DNA from: Channa striata
Taxonomy: Eukaryota; Chordata; Actinopteri; Anabantiformes; Channidae
DNA length: 64,000 nucleotides
Direction of reading: 5' to 3'
NCBI GenBank assembly: GCA_033026295.1
Contig: CM065170.1
Location: 21,524,040-21,588,039 of the forward strand
Shown: piece after piece, positions 10,901-22,429 of the stretch
How the letters are laid out: each line of letters opens with the position of its first letter
Numbering within the stretch: position 1 is the stretch's first letter
Notes under the pieces: model-generated
Database searches by the model: none
What the model saw: only the letters and a program-made list of their open reading frames with translations
Told to the model about the DNA's origin: nothing
Translations under genes and position numbers: made by a program

Positions 10901-13900
10901 GCTGCCCAAGACCCTGACTGAGATGTACATCCACTTCCTGGTGGTTCAGTCCAAAGTGAAGAATGTCAAGTATGATGGTGGAGCTGAGACAGATCAACAC
11001 TGGAGTCCAGAGAGCAGAAAGATGATTGAGTCTCTGGGAAAACTGGCTTTTGAGCAGCTGCAGAAAGGAAACCTGATCTTCTATGAATCAGACCTGACAG
11101 AGTGTGGCATCGATATCAGAGCAGCGTCAGTTTACTCAGGAGTGTTCACACAGCTCTTTAAAGAGGAGAGAGAACTGTACCAGGACAAGGTGTTCTGCTT
11201 CGTCCATCTGAGTGTTCAGGAGTTTCTGGCTGCTCTTCATGTCCATCTGACCTTCTTTAACTCTGGAGTCAATCTGCTCTCTGGACCAAAATCAACCTTC
11301 AGGAAGTCAGAAATAGGAAAAGCTGCAGAGATCCATTTCTACCAGAGTGCTGTAGACAAGGCCTTACAGAGTCCAAATGGACACTTGGACCTGTTTCTTC
11401 GCTTCCTCCTGGGTCTTTCCCTGCACACCAAAGTTGTTTTGCTTCAAATTCTGCTGAAACATACAGGAAGTACTTCACAGACTAATGAGGAAACCATCCA
11501 GTTTATCAAGAAAAAAATTGAGAACAGTCCCTGTCCAGAGAAAAGCCTAAATCTTTTTCACTGTTTGAATGAGCTGAATGATCATTCTCTGACTGAGGAA
11601 ATCGAGTGGTACATGAGTTCAGGCAAACCGTCCACAGTCAATCTCTCTCCTGCTCAGTGGTCAACTGTTGTCTTCATCTTACTGTCATCAGAAAAAGATC
11701 TGGAAAAGTTTGACCTGAACAAATACTCTGCTTCAGAGGAAGCTCTTCTAAAGCTGCTGCCTGTGGTCAAAGCCTCCAAGAAAGTTTGGTAGGTAGTTGA
11801 TAGTTCAGTTTATGTGTTAGATTAATAATGTCTAATTTATATTATTAACATTTTATCTTTATCTTCTTTGCAGTCTCAGTGGCTGTAACCTCTCAGAGAG
11901 AAGCTGTGAACCTCTGTCCTCAGTTCTCTTGCAGTCCTCTAGTCTGAGAGAACTGGACCTGAGTAACAACAACCTGCAGGATTCAGGAGTGAAGTTGCTG
12001 TCTGCAGGACTGAAGAGTCCGAGATGTACACTAGGAAGTCTACGGTCAGTTCAAGCTTAGCTTTGTCTCAAATGATCAGGAACATTTTTCAGAACTAGAA
12101 AGTCCAAGCATTTAAATATCCACTCACACTATCAAAGTAAATGTCATTAAGTGTAAGTAAGTGTAAGTGTGAAACTCGTTAATAATGAACAAATTATTAT
12201 TAGAAAACATTTTCTTAGGCAACAAAATAGTTTCTGCCAAACTGTCAGATTATTCAGAACCATGTTTCCTTTGTTTTTCCTTCCTAATCCTATAAACAAG
12301 TGCAGCTCTGGAGTTTAAATCAGGTTTTTCCGTACTTCAAGGCCCTTCCTTACTGCTCTGTTTCTGTTAATCAAAGGAGCATTGGATTAAGTAGAGATGT
12401 TGCATAAGAATATGAATAAAAATTGTAATTTTAAAAAATAGAGAGAGAAATTAAGGCTCTCAAAGGCAGGGCCTTGGGGTGCACCACGTTTCCGATCAGA
12501 AAACACTGATGTCTTCTTTTATAGAATTACAAAGCCAAACTTGACACGTCCTTTTAAAATACAAATCGGTCGTTTATAGCACAAGCCAAGATCAGTTTTC
12601 AGGCTTTTTTCTTCAGAGACAGTAGACGTAATTAATTCCTCTTGTTCATTATTCTCTCTTCAGACTGAGTCTCTGTAAACTCTCAGAGAGAAGCTGTGAA
12701 GTTCTTTCCTCAGTCCTCAGCTCCCAGTCCTCTAGTCTGAGAGAACTGGACCTGAGTAACAACGACCTGCAGGACACAGGAGTGGAGCTACTGTCTGCTG
12801 GACTACAGACTTCACACTGTCAACTGGAAACATTAAGGTCTGATAAAAGTACAGACAGTCTCCTATAATTTGACATATTTTTTCCAAACTAATAAGCTCA
12901 ACACAGTTTAAACAGTTTTTCTCACATTTCTCCAGACTGAGTCTCTGTGGCATCTCAGAGAGAAGCTGTGAAGTTCTCTCCTCAGTCCTTAGCTCCCAGT
13001 CCTCTAGTCTGAGAGAACTGGACCTGAGTAACAACGACCTGCAGGATTCAGCATTGAAATTCCTCCGTGATGGACTGAAGAGTCCACACTGTCAACTGGA
13101 GACTCTCAGGTCAGGATTATCCAGCTGTTCTTCTGATAAAATCAACTGTATATAACCTGCTTATCTGATTTTCATATTCAGTGTGTGCAGATATTTCCAA
13201 ACGAAAGTAAATGACATTTCAGAACATGCACTATTTTGTGGATTTGTTTCTCCTCTTTATCCCGGTGGACGGATCCTGAAAGAGAACGTATTTTCTACCA
13301 TTTCAGAGGAACCTCTGCCCTGTGAATCATTTGGAAGAACATTTGTCCGGGTTATTGTAAATCCAGGGGAAGCCGTGTTGGTCATTATGATGGTGACCAA
13401 GGTGAACACTCACAACTGTGTAACAAGCAAGTGGTTTGTGACTGTTGTGCCCCAGGTTTCAGCTCAGGGTGGTGTACATCTCTGTGGGTATTGAGATTAA
13501 ACCATAGCTAAACATAGATCACAGAGATGGAACATCTTCCAAAAATATCATATAATTTGCTGGTTTGATGTTGGTGGTGCAGAGCTCTCCTCGCGTTCAT
13601 ACCTCATGCCCTCTGGATGACCGCATCGTCGTCCATAAGAAACAAAGTTTCTGTGTAAAGTTGATGGTAATTATCATGTATTGTAGTGCTGTATGCTCCC
13701 TGGGCCCAGCAGTTATGTCCAATTATCTAATAAGTGCATTGACTGTGTCTCTGCAGACTGTCGGGTTGTCTGCTCACAGAGGAAGGTTGTGCTTCTCTGA
13801 CCTCAGCTCTGAGCTCCAACCCCTCCCATCTGAGAGAACTGGACCTGAGCTACAATCATCCAGGAGACTCAGGAGTGAAGCTGCTGTCAGCTGGACTCGA

Positions 13901-14716
13901 AGATCCACACTGGAGACTGGACACTCTCAGGTATGGACAGACCTGCTGCAGACACATATAATATACTGTATTATGTAATGTCCATGTGTCCATGCTGACA
14001 GAGAATGTGCTGCTCTGACCCCCCTCCTTCTTTCAGGGTGGAGCCTGGTGGAGAACGATGGTTGACACCAGGTCTGAGGAAGTGTAAGTGTGTTTTTAAT
14101 GAGATTAAACCATCTTCAAAGTGTCAATAAATGAACAGATGATGGATTAATAACTGCAGCTGTTTGTGTCTTGTTCTCTCCGTCAGATTTCTGTCAGCTC
14201 ACAATCGACACAAACACGGTGAACAGGAAACTACGACTGTCTGACAACAACAGGAAGGTGACATATGTGGACGAGGATCAGTCGTATCCTGATCATCAGG
14301 ACAGATTTGATAACTGGCCTCAGCTGCTGTGCAGTAATGGTCTGACTGGTCGCTGTTACTGGGAGATGGAGTGGAGCGGATGGGGTCACGCATCAGTGAC
14401 CTACGGAGGAATCAGAAGGAAAGAAGACAGTGATGACTGCATGCTTGGAGGAAATGATCAGTCCTGGAGTCTCGAGTGCTCTGAGGTTGGTTACTTTGCC
14501 TGGCACAGTAAGAGGGAAAGATCCGTCCCTGCTGCGTATGTCTCTAACAGAGTTGCAGTGTATGTGGACTGTCCTGCTGGGACTCTGTCCTTCTACAGTG
14601 TCTCCTCTGACAAACTGACCCACCTTCACACCTTCAGCACCACATTCACTGAACCTCTGTATCCTGGACTCGTGCTGAGGTTGTTTGACTCCTCAGTGTC
14701 GCTCTGTTCACTGTAG
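7958..14716 (+). CDS. NLR-C receptor, FISNA-NACHT-LRR-B30.2 (NLRC3-like)
   Basis: Twelve coding exons join in frame: 7958-8139, 8288-8368, 8505-8588, 9412-9490, 9638-9866, 9997-11788, 11874-12044, 12664-12837, 12936-13109, 13757-13930, 14037-14083, 14187-14716 (3717 bases, about 1238 aa). The start is the ATG opening MDQCEDKEERVPPSK, typical of this family. Residues 1-142 are Pro/Gly-rich repeats with no death fold visible; 143-218 are acidic; FISNA begins at about 220. NACHT has Walker A GVAGIGKT (316-323) and Walker B FICDGLDE (387-394). Four LRR exons (171, 174, 174, 174 bases) precede a PRY-SPRY/B30.2 domain (about 1047-1238). The family senses infection or stress in the cytoplasm; the ligand of this member is unknown. 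Introns over 300 bases (8589-9411, 12045-12663, 13110-13756) show no other gene. All open frames and splice signals are intact. Confidence 0.93.
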
Positions 14717-16040
14717 AAGTCGTACACAGGATTATTCTCTGAGTGTAAATGCACAGCGTGAACTTTTAGTATTTTAAATAACTGCCAGTATTTTTGTAAA
14801 ATGACCTAAATGAACATGTTGTGAAGTTCAGCTTATAGATCAGGAACTTCATGCTCTTTGCTTTAAACTGGCACGCTGTTGACAGAAGACAGGATGTGGA
14901 CAGCAGCTGCTGGTAGGATCCAACCAGTCTACACAAATGGATTCAGTACTGGACATTTGTTCTGTCTGTGGAGATTCTCTCCCTGATGTTCTGTTCTGTG
15001 CTAACTGGACTTGAAGATGTTTCCATTCTCATCACACAGGCCTGTTCAGCTCAGTGAAGGAAACATTAGCTCAGTGAGCCACACTCAGTCAAGGGACGAC
15101 AGGAAGCACATGTCTGTTGTTGCTTTGATTCGTGTGCTGCTGTATTTCTACATGTCAGGTGACACGGAGTCACGAGGTGCAGTAGCTTTGGCCCTAAGAA
15201 GTTCTTCATGTTTGAAAGAGAAATCTGGACTTGGGATTCGTGTTATCAAGGCATCAAAATCAGTGTTTTCTAACTTTTGTTCTTGAATATCAACTTTAGA
15301 CAGACACACTTTTATTTGACTTTTGGGTTTGTGGGCTTCTGCCTCCTCTGCCTCTACACAACACGTGCGACGACTCCCTCACCGTGGCATCCGTCTCTTT
15401 TATTTATTGTTTACCGTCAATCATCATCTTAGTTTTGGCAGCTGTCACCATGACAACTAATACTGTTGAGAATATAAGGATCCTAACTGTTAGTGTAATG
15501 TGGTGTGTAGTGAGTCAGTGTGAGCAGCGGAGGCAGGAAATCCTCAGATTAAATTCACATCCACAGTCATTCGTCTAGTAGGAGGCTCAGGTTCATTCCC
15601 AGTGCATCTTTACGAGGAGCGATTAGAGACAAAGTCCACACTTCCTGTTTTGGACCTGAATGTGTGGGGGTGGTTTTAGCACTTCACTGTGTTTGAGGTC
15701 AAACTTATACATCTTATGGGGAGCAAAGTGTTTTTCCTGGACACAATCATGCTAAAAGTTAGACGTCAAATTAGTTGTTAATGAAAAACCTTCCAGCACA
15801 AAACAGTTTATTAAATTAGCGAGACTGAGACATTTCAAAGTGCAGTTTTCATTTTTGCATGTTCTTTTACTTACTAAACATGGACTGGGTTTTTATGTCC
15901 CCGCTCACACTGAGAGAGCGTTACGAAGGGAAGGGATCTTTTTAAAGGAAAGACAGGAGCTTCACGACGGGATCCAGTCTGAACGTGGCCACTGACAAGT
16001 ATTTTTAAACCCCTGACATAGTGGGTCTATGAAATGATTC
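14717..16040. other. 3' flank of the NLR gene, no further gene seen
   Basis: This follows the TAG stop at 14714-14716 and must contain the 3' UTR, but I saw no AATAAA signal that I would defend. Short open frames (for example 15011-15286) have no domain character. Confidence 0.45.
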
Positions 16041-16047
16041 TTTGACC

Positions 16048-16608
16048 ATGAACCTGGACCTGGACCTGAACTGTGTGTCCATGAAGAGTGACAGGTCCCA
16101 TGATCAAGCCAACATCCTGCTGGTGTGATGAGTTAAGCTGGAACTGAGCTGAGAATAGATCTGAGATTAATAAAAGTAAATCTGGTTTCTATAAAGAAAT
16201 CTGGTCTGGGAAGGAAAACTGTCTCTTTATTAGTAATTATTAAATTAATTCTTCAAGTAATTGACCATTTCTTGTGTTGTATTTAAGGGTAAGTGACTGG
16301 TCAAGGAGACGTCACTTTGAACAGTAGATGGAAATTTTAAACTAACAAAACTGATACATCCAGTCCAGACTCTCCTGATCCCAGCTGCCTGTCTGTCAGG
16401 AGTGACCGGTCCAAGGACTTTATACCTCGCTCTGCTGATGACACGTAAGATACAACCAACCATCTGACACAGCTGATCCATTTCTCATTTGGCTCTTCAG
16501 GACATTTCAGCAGTCAGGGATCGAGAGAGTTCTTCTTCGTCCAAACTGTTAGTAGCTGAAGCAGACTGAGCTGCAGACTGAGCTGTTGATTCTTGTGGGA
16601 TCAGGGAT
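16048..16608 (+). pseudogene. NLR N-terminal exon relics
   Basis: Two fragments match NLR N-terminal exons. About 16048-16105 carries the CCTGGACCTGGACC motif followed by TGTGTGTCCATGAAGAGTGA, as in exon 1 of the intact gene. About 16362-16444 encodes SPDSPDPSCLSVRSDRSKDF and ends at a GTAAGA donor. About 16565-16608 resembles the sequence preceding exon 4 (compare 5395-5425). No NACHT, LRR or B30.2 sequence follows, so this is a decayed, truncated paralogue downstream of the intact gene. Confidence 0.75.
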
Positions 16609-16650
16609 CAAATAAATAAATAAATAAAGTTAAATAAAGTTGAATTGAAT
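16609..16650 (+). repeat. (AAAT)n and GAATT tail
   Basis: An AAAT run is followed by AATAAAGTTGAATTGAATTT, which resembles the 3' tail of the L2/Maui-like LINEs seen at 18900 and 38260. It cuts off the NLR relic. Confidence 0.6.
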
Positions 16651-18340
16651 TTAAATCCTCCTCCTGAATCTCGTATTTCTGGGTCCAAAGCACAAATCGT
16701 GACAGTAGTATAATATAATTATTATATTAGCAATACTGTTTAACCAGTTTGAAAGGTAAAGAAAAGTCTGCTAATTTTCATTTAGGTTTGAATGCCACAT
16801 GGATAATATCGACTACACTGTGTGGGCTTTACCTTTACCTTTTATGTGGGCTTTTAAGTTTCACATCAGAACCTTACCAGTAGAGGTATGAAAAACTAAC
16901 TTGATTTAGGGGTACATGAATCTAATTCAAAGATGTATTGCATTCCTACAAAGTTTGTAGACTTGTAAAATACAGATTAAAGTTAAATCTTCTCCATCCT
17001 CAAGTATTTCAACAACAAAAATTCTGTTTCCCACGATTAGATAGAATCTTCCTGTAGACCCTCCATCAACATATTTTAAACTCCACTCCTCCAGTGTTAT
17101 TAATGTGGCTTTGAACTTAAGTGGAGATAGTCTGGATGCCATCATATTATTATGTAACCATTTTTTCAGGCAGAGTTGTACTTATGTGTAGGATTGGTGG
17201 CATGCCCCTTTAACAAAGCCTTATTGACAGCATTATGTCCTTAAGCAAGGTAAATTGTAAATGGCCACTTATATAGCGCTTTTAACCAGCATTTTTTTAA
17301 GTGCTTTACTGTTTAATGTTTAATTTCTTTCTCTGCATTTGTTTAACAGGGATTTAGAAATCCAACTTATTAGCTTTGCTGGAGGGCATGTTTAGTATAC
17401 AGTTTTATGGTGTCCCCTCACTCTGTCACATGTACAATGCTAAGAATTAAAAATAGCTGACAGGTAGAATACATGGTACACAATTATGGGTAAATCCTTG
17501 TGCTTTTGCTATTAAATTAAAAGAGCTGGATACTAGTCAAGCTGTTCAACAGCAAACTACTTACTATATTAATACAGAGGGTTTACTCAGTGCTTTGTGC
17601 AAAAAAAAAAAAGCTAGTGGGCCACTTTTGCATCATGAATGTTGCTATGACTTATAAATGAGCAAGGGTAAGCTAACTGTACTTATATACTATGGTGCTC
17701 TAAAGTATATGGAAATGTCAGCATGGTACCATACTATTATTGACAATGCTTATGTTTAGCAGCTACAGTATTCAGTATATTTGTATAGCATTCAACTACA
17801 TGTTGACATGAGTATCTTAGTTTAGCATAGTGTTCCCATATTGATTTACTGAACACAAAATACAGCTGAGGCTGATGGAAGTTTTGTAGGTATATGGTCA
17901 AACTACAGGTTGTTTTTCATGGGGATCACTAAAATCAGGAAATTCTTTGCCATTGAGACCACAAATGTCAGCATTTTGCATTTAAGCCTGGGCCAAATTA
18001 GTGGGTCATCTTTCAGAAAGATGTTCTCAGCCCTAACTCTCCGGCTCTTACTTGTCTGATAACTTCGGTTTTTTCACCACCCTGGCCTTATTTCTGGAAG
18101 TTGAACTCATGTCAATGACATGTCTACCTCAGTGCTACCACATACACATTACTAGAAAAGAAAACTATGCAATTCTGAACCCCTTGACTTACATGGATGA
18201 CTTCCCTACCTTGATGTGAAATGGACATTGTGATAAAACCATAAACTTTAACCATGGCAAGAAACTGACTTTAAGTCCAATAAATGCATGGGCTAATGTC
18301 ATAAGCTTTATGAAACCGCCAAATCTAGTTAAAATCTGAT
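16651..18340. other. Intergenic DNA with one repeat end
   Basis: No gene is seen. About 17252-17290 (around ACTTATATAGCGCTTTTA) is one end of the same repeat family as 19812-20000. The rest is unassigned AT-rich sequence. Confidence 0.5.
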
Positions 18341-18344
18341 GGAA

Positions 18345-18660
18345 ATTAGCAAAAGCGTCTGTCGAATGACTAAATGTAAATGTCAGTGTAAATCCACCTT
18401 GAGCAAGCTATAGGGAACAATGAAGAGGCAAAACTCCCTTTAACAGAGGAAACCTCCAGCAGAACCAGTCTCAGGGTGTGTGGAGAAAGAAAACAAAAGA
18501 AAAGAGCAACAAAAGCAACAGCAAAACATTGGGCGGGTTGATAGGACCAGTTGCACATTGGAAGACACACAGCTCCAAAGCTGGGACACCTGAAGACGGG
18601 GACAGAGAAAGGGAGACAGAAAAGGAGGAGCACAACTACGGGAGAGAGAAGACACAAAGT
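18345..18660 (-). mobile_element. L2/Maui-like LINE 3' fragment (minus strand) with foreign tail
   Basis: From about 18392 to 18660 the minus strand matches the 3' untranslated end of an L2/Maui-like LINE, including the complement of CTCCAGCAGAACCAGTCTCA. It is also present at 19020-19300 and 37975-38150. At 18358-18388 a plus-strand CGAATGACTAAATGTAAATG is the tail type of another L2 family, so two elements abut here. No coding part remains. Confidence 0.7.
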
Positions 18661-18897
18661 TATTAGAGATGAGTGAGAGGAAGGTAATAATACTGAGTGG
18701 GGGTCCCCACTCCCCCACTCATAACATAGTATTAAAATTAGAAATTTTGTCTGTGAGTGAGCTAGAAGTAGGCTAGTAGTTGTTTTTAATAAAGACTTAA
18801 AAACAACTCACATGTGTTGCACATATCTACCTTTTTGAAAACATTGACTTGTAACTGGATGACAAGAAATGTTCTTACTCTCAGGTAACCTAAACCT

Positions 18898-19305
18898 AAT
18901 CAATTCAACTTAATTCAATTCAACTTTTTTTGTATAGCACCAATTAAAAACAAAGTCATCTTAAGGCACTATATGTAAAAAAGTCAAGACTATACAGACA
19001 TTTAGAGAAAACCCAACAAATCCCCCTTGAGCAGCCATAGGCAACAGTGGAGAGGAAAAACTCTCTTTAATGGAAGAAACCCCCAGCAGAACCAGACTCA
19101 TAATGACCAGCCATCTACCTTGACCAGCTGGGGTAAGTGGAAAGTGGAGAGAGAAAACAAAAGAGCAACAAAAGCTTGGTAGGATCAGTAGCTGCGCACT
19201 GGAAGACTCAAAGCTCCAAAGCCGGGTACACCTGAAGACAGGGACAGAGAGAGGGAGAAGCACGTTATAAGAAGCACAATCAAATATTACGTATATCTCT
19301 GACAA
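18898..19305 (-). mobile_element. L2/Maui-like LINE 3' end (minus strand)
   Basis: The 3' terminus lies at the left (AATTCAATTCAACTTTTTTT, 18911-18930), followed by the complement of the typical AAGTGCCTTGAGATGAC-type block and the CTCCAGCAGAACC block. It is 5'-truncated at about 19305, with no reverse transcriptase left. It lies in tandem with a second copy just to the left. Confidence 0.75.
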
Positions 19306-19482
19306 ATGTCATCAAATATTTACTACGGTAGCATTAGACAACTGAAAAACAATAATTACATGTGCAAAGAAAGCTGTACTGAGCTTTAAAATGTCTTAAC
19401 AGCTCTAATGCCACTTCAATAAAAGAGGACCTGCATAACAATTCTATTGAGGCAATTCCTTGAACAGATACTATTATATGAA

Positions 19483-19780
19483 GCCCTCCTTGACACAGCA
19501 TTGGGCATCAATGTGTTGCCTCCTCACTGTTAGAAGGGTTACAGGAAATGATGTGTCAGTCAGGTAAAGACCTAAAACCACTTTAATATCAATGGCATTG
19601 ATCCACTTTACCCCTGGACCAATGAGCCTTGTCCATCCTGTGTATGTGTCTTCCCATGACAACATTCCTCTTCTTATGGGTAAAGATCTGCTTGACAGAT
19701 TTGAACCACTGACTGAGTCAGATGTGGTCATTGATCCATGAACCACTGCCCATTCCTCCTCAGACTCCACAGACTCATTG
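19483..19780 (+). mobile_element. LTR-retroelement protease relic
   Basis: Plus-strand translation shows a segment EALLDTALGINVLPPH with the position and context of a retroviral-type aspartic protease active site (LLDTG). It is followed, after frame breaks, by HPVYVSSHDNIPLLMGKDLL and RFEPL, matching the protease C-terminal strand of fish LTR retroelements. The catalytic Gly is replaced (DTG to DTA) and stops interrupt the frame. No LTR, reverse transcriptase or integrase was seen beside it. The element class (Ty3-like or endogenous retrovirus) is uncertain. Confidence 0.5.
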
Positions 19781-19811
19781 CTACTTTCTCAATTTCATGA
19801 CACTTGATATC

Positions 19812-20165
19812 AAACCAAAGGGTACCAAAGTACTGAACCCCACTTAGTTGCTCCCGTGAGCGTTGGCCAGCTGCTTAGCAGCTCCCCCATCTGTGTATGA
19901 ATGTGTGTGTGTGTTTGAGAGTGTGAATGGGTAGATAAGAAATAGCGTAAAGCGCTTTGAGTACCAACAGGTAGAAAAGCGCTGTATAAGTGCAGACCAT
20001 TTACCCTATTGGATTTAGTACAGATACAAACATATCTGAGGTGTTGTGTTAGTAATGTACACACAGCCCTGTGTACTGTGCCATCTGTGTGTGAATGGGA
20101 AAATAAGCAATTTAAAGCACATTGAGAACCAAGAGGTAGAAAAGCACTGTATAAGTGCAGACCAA
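19812..20165. repeat. Two tandem copies of a short teleost repeat
   Basis: 19812-20000 and about 20055-20165 share GGTAGAAAAGC, CTGTATAAGTGCAGACCA and a TGTGTGTGAATGGG-like block. The second copy is shorter. The family resembles a dispersed fish repeat whose class I cannot state. A matching end lies at 17252-17290. Confidence 0.6.
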
Positions 20166-20543
20166 CTAATGTTATACGGTTTATGAAGCGGGTTATACAT
20201 TATTGTTCATTATTTTATTTTTTTTGATCCAAATCTAATGGAAATTAAAAACATATTTTATTTGTAAAATTTGTAACTGTACGATGGAACCACAGTTCCA
20301 CCAAATGGCATTTAATAATTCTCATATGAATGACTAACCTGACCTTTGTTTTGTTTTTTAGTCTTTGTCCTTTATTTTTTAACAACGGTGATTTCCTTTC
20401 TTTTTGTCAAGCCTTTGCTTGATGAAGTGGTAATTGTGGATGAGGCTGTGTATGAGAAAGAGAAAACAGGAAAAAGAGGGAAATCTTATGTGTCCAGATA
20501 AGACACTTTTATACCAGCCTGAGCTGTTTTGTTTTTGTTTTAG

Positions 20544-20789
20544 CAATGCTGTTTGCAGATATGGAAGATGAAAATGTGATTACTGTCAAAGAATCGTAAG
20601 CACCTCCATATGCTTTTCTTTGACTGTTTTGATCTACCTCCTCTGCTCATCATGTGTTGTAGTCCATCACATTGCATTTATTCTAGATCTTCTGATGATG
20701 TGGTGAAGCTGGGTGGAGTTCGTCCTTGCAATTTGCATTGCCAATTCAAACTGGGCCACAAATCATACCAGTTTCCCACAATTAGATAA
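20544..20789 (+). other. Exon-like pair of unknown origin
   Basis: 20544-20595 is bounded by a strong polypyrimidine acceptor (TTTTGTTTTAG) and a GTAAGC donor. 20687-20789 follows a TTATTCTAG acceptor and ends at TAA. Joined, they read in frame from an ATG at 20546 (MLFADMEDENVITVKE, then SSDDVVKLGG) for about 50 residues. I recognise no family. It may be the 3' end of a gene, a gene fragment or chance. Confidence 0.25.
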
Positions 20790-20799
20790 TAAAGGACTT

Positions 20800-21870
20800 A
20801 CTTTAGTGTACAAATGTATCATTACAAGCATTCAAGGTGAGTTTAATACCACTTGAAAAACTAAGATACATTTTTAGAGACATTCTATAAGAGGATTCTA
20901 CAGCTGGTGCTGCTGCTATACTGCGTCCAAACAAATTAGCCATCAATTCTTAGTGATGAACTGAAGTCAACGCATCTGGCTAATAATTGCTGTCATTGTA
21001 GTGTAAGTAGTGTAAACCTTTGTTATACTTTTTTTCGAAAAATATAGTAAACTTAGTTATTTCTGTTGAGGTTTACTATTGGCTTTTACAGTGTATAATT
21101 TATCAACTGTATATATTAAGCATCAGGTACCACCAATACGCACCAAGTAGCCACCATAGCTGGGTAAACCACTTTTATTTTATGCATTTTGTTTCTATTT
21201 TGTTTAAAAATATTATGTAGATATTATGTTATGCTTTTTTGTTTTGTAGTATGATTTTAATTGAGTAAGTTAAAAGGTTTTTGTGTAAGCTTTTTGTTTG
21301 TTGTTTTGGGCATTATCTATCTCTGAAGATGAATTGCTACCATTTATTTTATTGCAACACTTTGTCTTGCTTGTTTTGCTTACAAACTAATTACAAGTTT
21401 GTAAGCAATTACTAATTACAATTACAACTAATTACAATTACATTACTAAAATGATAAGACCGGCATGAACACTAGTATTTTCTAAATATAATAATAAACG
21501 TGAATCCACTGTGTATAAAACTTTATTAGCAGCGTCCTCGGAACATCGCGACAACATCGTAACATAAATGGCCTCTCAGCCCCACACTCTCGGCTTCGAG
21601 AGAAATAAAGTGGCGGCTCACAGAAAAAAAAGAAGAAAACCTCCGTCTCTTCTACGCGTGTGTGTTTGTGTGGATTTACTAGTGATGTATCGTTGGTGAG
21701 TGATTCCTTCAATGTGAACTAATTTTGCGTATGACTTGGGAGTAAATCGTCCTCCTGTTCATTTTCCTGCAGTACCTTCTCTCGTCACATGGCAGCAGCT
21801 GCATCAGTCAGCAGGACAGGAAACAGAAATGATTCGTTCACGACTCACTGAACTGTGCGTCCGTCCTCGT
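20800..21870. other. Intergenic DNA, no gene seen
   Basis: Mostly AT-rich. A purine run lies at about 21624-21637. Nothing assignable was found. Confidence 0.45.
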
Positions 21871-21879
21871 TCATTTGTC

Positions 21880-22265
21880 ACGTGACAGCCACCAAGTCAC
21901 TGTCGCGCTGTTAAACAACAATGGCAGGGAGGACGTAGGACATAAAACATATTGTGGTATTTGCTTGCTAGGTTTTCACAGAGTTTGAAGTGCTTGTGGC
22001 ATTTTGTGTATTATAATGTGTCAGCTGAAACAAACCAGGTCAGGAACCAGAGGCTGACACATGTGTCCGAGGCAAGCATCTTGACGTGCGTCAAGAGTGA
22101 GTCATAGACAAATTTGAGAATCCGGTCCTTTTCCAAAATAAAACATCGTCCAGAATCAGATACTAAATAAAACGGAAATAATGTAAGTTATGTATTCTTT
22201 CTGTGCTGTCCGGTACCAATTGGCTCATGGACTGGCGGTGACGGCCCGGGGGTTGGGGACCCTTG
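21880..22265 (-). mobile_element. hAT-type transposon end
   Basis: Read on the minus strand from 22265 the sequence starts with CAAGGGTCCCCAACCCCCGG. It continues into a block (GAGCCAATTGGTACCGG, then ACAGAAAGAATACATAACTT) that I recognise as the terminal region of a dispersed vertebrate hAT family. The opposite terminal repeat was not found, so the left limit is approximate. Confidence 0.55.
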
Positions 22266-22427
22266 CCCTTGGCCTTGAAGAGTTGTAACATCTGTTTTGT
22301 TAAAGGCCTGTTGCTGGTCCGGTCCCCATGACCACAACTTGCCTTCTCTGTTAGCTACAGATGCTTCATAATTTCCATTGTACCTCAGAGATGTACAATA
22401 CTCTGGCATGTCCTTCACAACACTCAT
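22266..22427 (-). mobile_element. Possible Ty3-type pol fragment
   Basis: A minus-strand frame contains NREGKLWSWGPDQQQAF, which resembles the short motif at the start of the RNase H region in Ty3-type polyproteins. Only this motif supports the call; flanking residues are not convincing. The frame runs on into the hAT end, so it is not a gene. Confidence 0.35.
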
Positions 22428-22429
22428 CT

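Noticed and set aside
10121..11000. Minus-strand open frames opposite the large NLR exon
   Set aside because: They are shadows of the conserved plus-strand FISNA-NACHT coding sequence.
13183..13494. 103-codon open frame inside the intron between LRR exons 9 and 10
   Set aside because: No recognisable family and no suitable splice sites for inclusion in phase; treated as intronic chance frame.
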